Origin: Theobroma cacao
Lineage: Eukaryota; Streptophyta; Magnoliopsida; Malvales; Malvaceae
Direction of reading: 5' to 3'
DNA: 64,000 nt
NCBI RefSeq assembly: GCF_000208745.1
Contig: NC_030853.1
Coordinates: 17,716,960-17,780,959 of the forward strand
The notes beneath the pieces were generated by a model. That model did no database searches and was not told where the DNA came from. It worked only from the letters and a program-made list of their open reading frames with translations. The position numbers and the translations under genes were made by a program. Each line of letters starts with the position of its first letter. The first letter of the stretch is position 1. Positions 35,697 to 45,420 of this stretch are shown here, one piece after another.

Positions 35697-36485
35697 CTAA
35701 ATGTGTAACCCATGTGCAATACCTTTGTCACAATTTGCTCTTGCAGTATTTTACATTCATTCATATTTGGATTTTGTGTTTGTTAGTTTCCTTTTGTAGA
35801 TGAGTCTTTATTTTTTTATTAATTTTACAGATATACTATTTGATTATTCATTTCATTTTGTCCATAGTTTTGAAAACTGAATAGACTTGCGAAGTCCCTA
35901 TACTATTACCCCCTTTCTCACATTTTATTACAACTTATATTAAATAATTAATGATTTAATTTAATTCCTTTCTATTTCATTTGATTTAACCTTTTATGTT
36001 CTTACAATCAAATCTCTTAAGAGATATAAAATTAATTCATCTAACTTTAGTAGCTTTTTAAATCCTAATATTCAATTTGTTTTTGTAATTTTTTAATTAC
36101 AACATTTATTTTATCTTATTAATACCTCCATATAAAACTTTAAGCCAATCACTTAACAAAATAATAATAATATTGTACCAAGGAGTTTACTTCAAAGGAT
36201 GCAAGTATAGAAAGAGAAAAGTTTGGACTAATTAAAAACATATCATATGAAATTCAAGATTAAAACACATGACTTGACCAAACAAATTAAAAAAATTTAT
36301 GGATCGTCCAATCAAATATTATCTATGAATCATCATAATTATTTTTTATTAAATTAAAACATTTTAAAAATAAAATTAAAATATAAGGACAAAAATTCCT
36401 AAAAAATATATTATGCTAAGCTAATAAAAGAAATGTCACATGGCATTTTTTATCATCTAGTGTAGGGGTTGAGATTAGGCTATAA
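35697..36485. other. AT-rich interior of MULE-2
   Basis: No gene seen. AT-rich spacer between the transposase and the 119-bp array, corresponding to 931-1870 in MULE-1. Confidence 0.5.
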
Positions 36486-36489
36486 TTGG

Positions 36490-37065
36490 TAGATGTCAAT
36501 GACATCTTGTGGTGACACACTGAGTGGAAGCAGATAGTTCGCGTGACGCGTGAGTGCATGCAGATTTTTGTGGTGACACACTGACTTTTTGCAGTATTGT
36601 GGGGTGACACAGCACACCCCAATTGTGGTGACACGTTGAGTGGAACCAGATACTTGGAGTGACACGCTGAGTGCATGCAGATTTTTGTGGTGACACGCTA
36701 ACTTCTTATAGTATTGTGAGGTGACACGGCACGCCCCATCTTGTGGTGACATGATGAATGGAACTAGATACTTGGCGTGACACGCTGAGTGCATGCAGAT
36801 TTCTGTGGTGACACGCTGACTTATTGCAGTATTGTGGGGTGACATAACACACCCCATCTTGTGGTGACACGTTGAGTGAAAGCAGATACTTGGTGTGACA
36901 CACTGAGTGCATGCAAATTTTTGTGGTGACATGCTGACTTCTTATAGTATTGTGGGGTGACACGACAAGCCCCATCTTGTGGTGACACGCTGAGTGGAAC
37001 CAAATACTTGACATGACACGCTGACTTGTTCTAGTTTTCTGGGGTGACATGCCATGCCCCAATGG
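36490..37065. repeat. ~119-bp tandem array in MULE-2
   Basis: Nearly five copies of a unit of about 119 bases. The marker CCCCA(T)CTTGTGGTGACA recurs near 36615, 36733, 36853 and 36972. Each unit contains several GTGGTGACACGCTGA words and GAGTGCATGCAGATTT. The long minus-strand open frames here (36416-37062) are repeat translations rich in His and Cys, not genes. Confidence 0.92.
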
Positions 37066-37306
37066 AGTGACACATCACGTGGTTGCAATAATAATTTAAA
37101 GGCACTGTGTTTGAACTGAGAAAGAAAAAGTAATGTATAAAATGTACGAATATTCAAATTAATAAATTAATTGTATATACAAAAAAAATGTACAGACAAG
37201 GGCTGAATGTTTAGGGTTCGCTCTCACAACTATTGGAAAAAATTTCTAGAGCATATTAGCGACGCATATTTGCAATCATATTCTACTTAACTCTGATCGA
37301 TTTCGA

Positions 37307-40300
37307 TTATAAAATATCATCAATGTACCCTATCATGAACATGTTGCAGCTAACACTATCATTCTGCCGATGCACTTTAGCTTTTGGCAAATGAATTTCC
37401 AATGGCATCGGTGATAAATCTCTTGTCTTTCGATGCGTTTTGTTGAAATAATAGAGTTGTTGGCAGATGATTAGCATAATTGTCGTAAGGGGTGTCATTT
37501 GAGTCGCATGTACTTCGTTATTTTTAGCATCCAAAGTTCTTGCGGAGTCCACCACCTTGATCGTCCACCTCACCAAGTCGATCTTCGCTACCAATCAATG
37601 CCCACCCACATTGCAAGGCACGAGGATGAAATCAATATCTTCCTATTTTTTGCCATATGTCAGCTTCTCACCCTTCACGTACCCTCGCAACTCATTTGGA
37701 ATTTCCATAGTTGACCAGGCATCTTCAGTTGGAAATGTGGTGTGTAACACATGGATGGTGTCCTGTGAAGCATGTATACATTAGCTTACACTTAATGCAA
37801 TAAAAAACTTAATATTTTCATAATTGAAAAATTTTCAAATAAACTTATGAAGAATATCATGTCAACCATGCATGCACGGCTAGTGTACAGCTTCGACTTC
37901 GGCCTTGTCATCGGCTTACAAAGTACGCTGAGGCATGCGTCTATATGTTCACTAGTCATTTCTTCTTTGGGATCCTCTAACATTGTGAAAAAGTCAACCC
38001 TTGATCCCCTAAGATCCCGACATTACACCTACATATGTAACAAAATGAGTTTGAAAAGCCTTTGTGGATTAATGTTTCATTAAAAAAACAATATTTGTAA
38101 TGTTATTTATGAGCTTACCTCGCGCACTCATCTTTCTTGAAAGCTTCATATGCTTCAACCGTTGTGCTCTTTACATCCCGACGGCTCAATGAAGGGTCAA
38201 CGTACGGGCTTGCCCTATATTTGCTCTCCATTTTCACCCGTGCCCACTCAGTTGGATCTGAAATTTATGCTGCACGATGATGGACATCAGATGACTCTAG
38301 TGACAATAACCGTGAACCACTGGCTTTAAGAGTGCTCTGAGGAAGATGGTCCCCTCATGCTGCTGCCTCGACTAATGCATCAGCTTAAGGAAGATGCTCT
38401 CTTTCAGCCAAGACTGAGTTAAGGTCCTTTTCCCATTTCGCAGATGCATCAATAACCGGATCAACATCAAGAACAAGGTTTTTGTCAACACCAACAACGT
38501 CATCGTGAATGTGCACACTAGGTTCATCATGGTGCCCATCATCAGCATCATCATGGTCCTCACCAGCACCGTGAGATAAAGAATCGCCCCACAACATGAG
38601 ACAAATGAGAAAATTCGTTAGCTCATATAATACCACAAACCATAAACCGAGAACAAAAAATAGAACTACACCTACTAAACGTAAACGACCAATATATGAG
38701 CGAAGATAGAATAACGTACCTGTGATTTTAAGTCTTCTAGAATCCGAGCAATGACACGGTCCTCAAACGTTTGCATCTCCAAAGTCAACGACTGAATTGA
38801 AGCCTTCAGCTATGACATGTCTTTTTTATACCAGTGCATGATCTGTCGCAGTTGATGCTTCATGACTACTCTGTTATTGACTCTTATCAAATGGGTCAAC
38901 TGCAATAACATATGTTACTGTGTTATTTAATAATCATATATGGAATTGTTGAACAGTACCCTTTAGAACTTTAATATCCTTATCGATGGCTCATTACCAC
39001 TTGACGGTTGAGCAGGACAGATCGGTGGTTGAGGAGCTATCGTCGTCTCCCTCAACTGTAATAACAAAAATTACTGTGTTACTCATTAAACATATGTGAA
39101 AATGTTAAACACAAACCATTAGAATCGATCTTGCTAGCTCCTCGTTAGCACTATGACTCTGAATAGGACCTATTCGATGGTTGTGGAGCTGTCGTTGCAT
39201 GGTCTAACTGTAAACACAGATATGTTATTCAATAATCACCTATGAAATTGTTGAACACAAATTGTTAGAACCGTCTTTACCGGTTCTCAACTGCCATTGC
39301 CATGGTCGTCACATTCTTCCATCAACTCGGGGATCGACAGCTCATCAACGACAACAGCGGTGGTGTACCTCTGCTTCACGGAATAAGTGGCTCTTTTATG
39401 CTTTAAGTTTCTCCTCTTTTACCTTGCACCTAAGCCCTAGTCCGCCCGATCTTCCATGTGCCCTATTGGCACGTATTGGTGTCCCTCAGATAATGAAACA
39501 TCAATGTTCACAAAATAATCTCGACTGGTCTCATACGAGATGGGTTTCAAGGTTTCTAGTACCCATAACTGCAAAATAGGGATTATGATTAAATTTTAAG
39601 AAAAATTATTATACAATTCACAACAGAAATTAGTAGTTGTTCACTCACCTGCTGAAATGACTCCAACATCTCAACTGCCATGTAGAAGTCTTTTAGCTTC
39701 TAGTTGCATTACCATCTGCACATGCCTGAGTAGATGTTGTCCTTCGGAGCAAAGGGGGCAACTATCTTTGGCAAGGGCGAAATTTGACTCCATTACCTAA
39801 AACTGCAAGTCAAATGTAACCATTATCAGACCATAATGGATAAACGATTGCAACCATAAATTTTTATGTCAAAAGGAAAATGAAAAATGTTATGTGACAA
39901 TACCTGTATCACCCACGGGAATTCGTAAATGTTGTACCATAAATGATCCTTCTACATGTTCGAGGTAAGCACTTCGAACCCCTTCAAAAGGTAGTTTAAG
40001 GTCAACCTCTAAACATAGTGACCCCTTGGGAAGACATTCCAAACGTCGATGTCCTCCACTAATGACAAGAGCCAAGGCGTCACCCGTCTACGGTAGTCTT
40101 GACCAAATAAAATGTTATTTCGCAATCAAGATGAGTGCCATCTTGGTCGTGTCTCCTAGTCGTTGAAAGTTTCCTCCGTGGAACGTATCAAGCAACGCCT
40201 GCAGCTTAACGCTCTGCTGCCCGTTCCAATATCGTGCATGAATTTCGTTAGCAACAACCTCGTATGGTCGTGTGAACACATCTAGCATTTGACCAAACAT

Positions 40301-40411
40301 TAGTCCAATGATAAGGTAGAACTCTTGCTTTGATATGCGCGCCTTACTTTTGCCAATGGCAAACCATAGCTCATGCTCTATTGAATATGTCACAGTGATT
40401 TGATGAATCAT
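37307..40411 (-). pseudogene. DUF1985/Ulp1-like cysteine protease gene of MULE-2
   Basis: Minus-strand multi-exon relic. The N-terminal exon (40411 to about 39895) holds a DUF1985-type domain (ELWFAIGKSKARISKQEFYL, later WNVFPRGH). Middle exons (39650-38385) are low-complexity and acidic. The C-terminal part (37983-37307) is a C48/Ulp1 SUMO-protease domain: MTSEHIDACLSVL, then PCNVGGH, then WTIKVVDSA, then QNDSVSCNMFM. The catalytic His (37598-37600), Asp (37546-37548) and Cys (37346-37348) codons are still there, but a TGA (37595-37597) stands where the family has Trp after His. Ulp1 proteases trim or remove SUMO; MULE-borne copies have no established function. Exon edges are approximate. 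Pairing with the MULE-2 transposase is typical of Kaonashi-type elements. Confidence 0.8.
38895..39265 (-). repeat. Duplicated exon-intron units in the Ulp1-like gene
   Basis: Three successive related segments of about 155 bases. On the minus strand each holds an intron end (TTATTGCAG, TTATTACAG, TTTACAG) followed by a short exon starting TTGA/TTAG. Shared words on the plus strand include CATATGTGAAAATGTT / CATATATGGAATTGTT and TTAGAA(T/C)CG(A/T)TC. This looks like tandem duplication of a small exon together with its intron. Confidence 0.6.
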
Positions 40412-40683
40412 GATGTTATGTAGGAGACCAGCGGAGAAGTAGCCTTATGGATATACGTCTAATAGCATTTCGAAGCATGTATACTTCACTGCATTGTACT
40501 CCCCTTTTCTCTTAGAGAGTCTTATTGATGTAATGCAGTTGCAACCACTTACAATGGGTGTTAATAGCGACATTGAATGCCCACTTCTTCGTCATCACAA
40601 TAAACAAATTGTCAAGATCCTCATATTATATGGACTGCATATGCAAAACATGGCACACATGCACGAGTGAGTTAACCCATAAT
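40412..40683. other. Upstream flank of the Ulp1-like gene
   Basis: No independent gene is supported. It probably holds the decayed 5' region of the minus-strand gene. Confidence 0.4.
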
Positions 40684-41030
40684 GTTGTAACACCCCATGC
40701 ATATAACGCAAAATGTTATAATACACTATGCATGTAACGTAAAATATTGTAACACGCCATGCATGTAACATCAAATGTTGTAACACGCCATGCATAACTT
40801 CAAATGTTGTAACACGCCATGTGTATATCGTAAAATGTTATAACACGCCATGCATATAATGTAAAATGTTGTAACATGCCAACACTGACACGCTAATCAC
40901 TATAATTACTGTGTCTTTACACTAACTGGCCTAAAATACCTATGGCATGTGACACGTCAATCAGTGTAATTACTGACTCATTACACAAACTGCTCTAAAA
41001 TAACCAATGTCGTGATACCCTAAAAACCCT
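40684..41030 (-). repeat. Right arm of the internal inverted repeat
   Basis: About six units of AATGTTGTAACACGCCATGC type (about 31 bases) followed by AACACTGACACGCTAATCAC... and TGACTCATTACACAAACTG, the inverse complement of 32385-32635. It has more array copies than the left arm. Confidence 0.85.
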
Positions 41031-41480
41031 AAAAAGGAGTTAACCCATTACATGCCATATCTATTGTAGTTCAAATCTTTGGTACAACCATAAAACCAAG
41101 AAGAAAACAGTTTAAACATAACAATTGAAAAAAATTGAAAAAACATGAACATATCACACAAATCCAGTAAAAAATTAACAAACAGAAGAAAGTTTTAAAA
41201 GTTTTATTTCCAGATTGATTGACCTCTGCACTAATAACCCACATTGTTGCTGTGGTGTAGTCAAGCTTGCAAAGAACAAAGTCGAACACTATGGTACCTT
41301 TGGGAATGAGGAATGAATCAAATCAAACTCTTTGAGTTTTTTCACACAGACATTTGTGATTTTTAAAAAATATTTAATTAAAATGAAATGGCCTCATAAT
41401 TTCCTCTATAAATATTCATTTATTCATTGAATTCATTTAGTGGAAGTCTAATCGGTGTCCTCGTTATTTGTCCACTTTTT
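41031..41480. other. Non-coding stretch of MULE-2
   Basis: AT-rich. The small open frame at 41071-41289 has no supporting feature. Confidence 0.4.
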
Positions 41481-41489
41481 TCTTCTTTT

Positions 41490-42065
41490 TCAAACCATGT
41501 CGTGTCACCCATAAATTGCCATGTTGTGTCATACACTCTAAACCCTGCCATGTCATAGATCTCCATGCAGTTTGAGAAACTCTGAATGCCGGCATGTCAC
41601 AGACTCCCTCAATGGCGTGTCACAAACTCTGAACACTACCGTATCACATATTCCCTCCATGGCGTGTCACAAACTTTAAACCCTACCGTGTAACAGATTT
41701 CCTTCATGGCATGTCACAAACTCTGAACACTGCAGTGTCACAGATTCCCTCATGGCGTGTCACAAACTCTAAACCCTGCCATGTCACAAATTCTCTCCAT
41801 GCCGTGTCACAAACTCTGAACGCTAACGTGTCACAGATTCCCTCCATGCCGTGTCACAAACTCTGAACGCTGGCTTATCATAGATTCCTTCCATGGCATG
41901 TCACAAACTCTGAACCTTGCCATCTCATAGATTCCCTCCATGGCATATCACAAACTCTAAACCCTGCCATGTCACAGTCATGTCACACATTTCCACCATG
42001 TTGTGTCACACATTCCTAACATGCCGTTTCACAAACTTTAAACCTTGCCCTGCCACAACCCTACC
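41490..42065. repeat. Tandem array of GTGTCACAAACTCTGAAC units in MULE-2
   Basis: More than ten copies of a unit of about 25-60 bases built from ATGGCGTGTCACAAACTCT(G/A)AA and CACAGATTCCCTCC. The unit is unrelated to the 119-bp array except for the shared GTGTCAC core. Confidence 0.88.
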
Positions 42066-42120
42066 ACATATGGCCTGCTGTAGCATGACCATTTTGTGCT
42101 TTGGATTCACATATTTCTCC

Positions 42121-42238
42121 TTTCGATTCATCACTGTATCAGGGATTTCTAGTTTCACATCATTCTCTAAGCTTTCGATTCATCACTGTATCAGGGATTT
42201 CTAGTTTCACATCATTCTCTAAGCTTTCGATTCATCAC
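42121..42238. repeat. 52-bp tandem repeat, 2.3 copies
   Basis: Nearly perfect copies start at 42121 and 42173 with a partial third at 42225, each beginning TTTCGATTCATCAC. The copies are almost identical, so this duplication is recent compared with its surroundings. Confidence 0.92.
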
Positions 42239-42445
42239 GACCGGTTCCTCGTTCAATTTAATATCATTTTTCTCTTATTATTTGAATACCATGTCCAAAA
42301 TCTCTAAAAAACCATCTCATACAACATTATTTTGTTTTGTACAAGCTTCGCAATAAAAGAAATAGATGTTTTGCACAAAATTAGATGTTTGCAAATTCTT
42401 TGCATATTTATTTTCCCATTTTTCTCCTGTTTGGGAGTGCGCATC

Positions 42446-43133
42446 TGTCACGCCCCTTTTGTGGAGGAGGGTGGGACAGCCCGATGGCAAGGGCTTGGGG
42501 CTCGAGAGGAGGCGAGCCAACTTGATAATGGGCGAGCAACGAGGGCTGGAACCCTAACTTGGCACCAAGGGACTCGAAGGCATCGACACTCATGGGCGAA
42601 AGAGTGCGCAGGCTAGCAAGCAGGCTAGGCACGTGGGCCAACAGACAGGCAGTGTGCTCGGGCCAGTACATAGATGGGGCATGCAAGCGGGCAAGAAAAT
42701 GGCACGCAACAAAGCTGGTAGACTGACATGCAGCAAAAACATGTGAACCACCCAGGCAATCTGCCAGAAGCACTAAAAGCACTGGTTAGCCCGAGGCCTG
42801 TTGAGCAGCCATTGCCTGCCATTGGCAACAGTGCTAGGGGCCCATCAGAGGGGCCCAGCAGAGTTCAAAATAGCCCATAGCCGTTGGGAACTGCCTTGTA
42901 ACGGCTTCAAGGGGTCCTAGGCTATATAAATCCCTTTGAGCCTCTCATTTGGGACCAATGACTCTTGCATTGGAATATCTATCAATAAAAGCTCTCGTTT
43001 TGTTCTCTCAACTCTCTTGTGCTTGTCAAAATCAATCCTAATTTACTAACTTGAGAAGGCTACTAGCCTTTTTAACCGACCTTGAGCAAGGCAAAGGCTA
43101 GGCCACACTGGTCAAGAGAAAACCCTCGTGACA
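42446..43133 (+). repeat. 5' LTR of the chromovirus
   Basis: 688 bases. It contains a promoter-like CTATATAAATCCC (about 42913) and AATAAAAGC polyadenylation-like signal near 42984, in the usual order for an LTR. Confidence 0.9.
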
Positions 43134-43135
43134 CT

Positions 43136-43147
43136 TGGTATTAGAGC
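43136..43147 (+). other. Primer-binding site of the chromovirus
   Basis: TGGTATTAGAGC starts two bases after the 5' LTR and matches the initiator-Met tRNA site with one C-to-T change. Confidence 0.8.
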
Positions 43148-43160
43148 GGCAACGGCAAAC

Positions 43161-44819
43161 ATGAGGTTTGGAGTGGGAACCGAGGGTGTTGCATCCACCC
43201 CCGATACAAGGGAGACACGTTCGGGTAAGGTGAAGAGGAAGTTCATTTTGAGGGACCTTTTCGCCACGGTAAAGTCTAAGCTGACCCACCAAGAAGAGCG
43301 TGTGGCAAAGCTGGCTAACCGTTGTGAAGCGGGGGAGGCTCGGACAAATGGATGCAAGGAGCAAATGGCCGAGTTGTGAGAGGAGCTGCAGGCCGCACTC
43401 AATGAGACCCTCGAGGCACTAACCCAGCATGATGCTAGGCGAGAGGCTGAGGCTGAGGCTGAGTAGTTGCGACTCGAGATGGGAGAGCTAAGACGCTAGC
43501 TCGAAGCATGCAAAGCACTCCTTGATGGAGGAATGCTGGCCATGCAACTGACTAGTAAGGTGGACATCCCCAAATCGAAGGAGTTCAAGGGCTAACGGAG
43601 TGCCCAAGACATTGACAACTTCTTGTGGGGGATGGAGCAATACTTTTGGGCCACCAACATTGCCGATGATGGTAAGAAAATCAACATTGCTTTGATGTAT
43701 CTTACTGACTTGGCATGTTTGTGGTGGCGCAAAAGGTGTAACGAGAGGCACGGTGGAGCTGCCATCTCTACATGGGCTTTTTTGTGCGCGAGTTGAAAAC
43801 GCATTTCTATCCCAAGTACGCTCAAGATGAGGCGCACAAAAAATTGAGGCGCTTAACGTAACAAAGGGGAGTTCGAGAGTACGTGAAGGAGTTCACCGAG
43901 CTCATGCTGTAAATTAGCAACCTAGGTGAGCAGGAGGCCTTGTTCTGCTTCCTCGATGGATTGAGAGCTGTGGGCGAGACAAGAGCTTCAGCGCTGCAGG
44001 GTCCAAGACATCACTACTGCGATGGCCGCGGCAGAGTCCTTGATCAAGTTTCACAAGGGGGATACAGAGAAGGATGTGAGGAAGGGTAAGGCCAAGGTGA
44101 AGGCCAATGCTAAGCCACTATCGAGGGGCACTACCAGCCTGCAAGGCAGCACACGAGGTACTGACCGAGGTAGTCGTGCGGAAGATAAGGGCAAGAGGCC
44201 CCTGACATGTTTTCTGTGTAACAGGCCACACTTGGTCCGAGATTGCCCTAAGAGGGCTAAGCTATATGCCATCACCCAAGAGGGGGAAAATGAGGGGCAG
44301 CAATAGCTGGATTCCTTGAAATTGGGCACCATGATGCTAGCGGCACTGAAATAGCACAAGCCAAGCCGTAACAAGGGCATGATGTTTGCGGACATAATGG
44401 TGGCTGGCAAGAAGTTGAACACACTGGTTGACACGAGAGCAAATGATCTGTTCACCTCTATCGAGACAGCCAAGATGCTGGGGCTAGACACCAAGGTAGG
44501 GGCAGCGCGCATCAAGACTGTCAACAGCAAGGAGATCCCTACCATTGGCACCGTAAGCAGCGTGGATGTGCGGCTAGGTGAGTGGGTCGATAAAGAAGTT
44601 ATTGAAGTCATTCCTTTGGATGATTATGACTTTGTGATTGGGGTAGATTTCCTTGATCGAATAAATGGCATGGTTGTCCCATTCTTGAACTGCATTATGA
44701 TACTTGACTCTCGAGGTCAATGTGTGGTGCCGGTGAGGCCCGGGCAGCAACCCGCCACCAAGACGCTGAGCGCCATACAACTAACAGATGGTGTGATAAG
44801 GGCAAAGAGACCTTTGTAG
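43161..44819 (+). pseudogene. Chromovirus gag and protease, decayed
   Basis: Starts at ATG 43161. The coiled-coil N-terminus (LTHQEERVAKLANRCEAGE) is followed by the retrotransposon gag core (FLWGMEQYFWATNI, LACLWWRKR; then, after a frame change near 43775, REYVKEFTELML). The frame returns near 44000, and a zinc knuckle CFLCNRPHLVRDCP (about 44209-44250) precedes the aspartic protease. The protease active site reads DTRAND where the family has DTGA, so it should be inactive. Several in-frame stops occur. A further frame change near 44800 separates it from pol. Confidence 0.88.
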
Positions 44820-44824
44820 CCACA

Positions 44825-45420
44825 CTGTCCTTGAATGAGGGTGAGCCGAGCGAGGCGGCACCCATGTCGAGCGAGATAGTGGGCATGCTGAACTAGTACG
44901 CGGATGTCATGCCAGCCAATCTACCGAGCTCCTTGCCACCTGAGCGCGAAGTGGACCACCAAATCGAGCTTGTGCCAGGTGCGCAACCACCTGCGAGGGC
45001 ACCTTACCGAATGGCACCCCTAAAGCTAGCTGAATTACGCCGACAGCTTACGGAGTTGATAGAGGCAGGCTTTATCCTACGGAGTAAGGCACTCTATGGT
45101 GAGCTTGTCCTCTTCCAACGAAAGCACGATGGGACATTGTGGTTGTGCATCAACTACCGAGCACTCAACAAGCTGACCATCCAGAACTACTATCTGATCC
45201 TCAACATCTCCGAGCTGTTCAACCAACTAGGTGAGGCCTAGGTCTTCTCCAAACTTGACCTACGATCCGAGTACTACCAGGTGAGGATTGCTGAGGGGGA
45301 CCAAGGAAAAACTGCTTGCGTGACACGCTACGGCAGCTTTGAGTTCCTAGTCATGCCCTTCGGCCTAACCAACGCCCCCGCGACGTTTTGCACGCTCATG
45401 AACAAGGTATTGTCATCATT
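44825..45420 (+). pseudogene. Chromovirus reverse transcriptase, N-terminal half
   Basis: Motifs in order: [71 protein letters not shown]. The gene is cut at 45420 by a solo LTR and resumes at 48347. Stops at 44896-44898 and 45239-45241 lie where relatives have Gln. Confidence 0.9.

Noticed and set aside
36416..37157. Several overlapping minus-strand frames rich in Cys and His, resembling metal-binding repeats
   Set aside because: They are translations of the 119-bp tandem array in more than one frame. The open frames follow from the repeat period, with no promoter or domain evidence.
39890..40075. A 61-codon minus-strand frame beside the DUF1985 exon
   Set aside because: The DUF1985 continuation (WNVFPRGH) is in a different frame of the same strand, so this one is a shadow.
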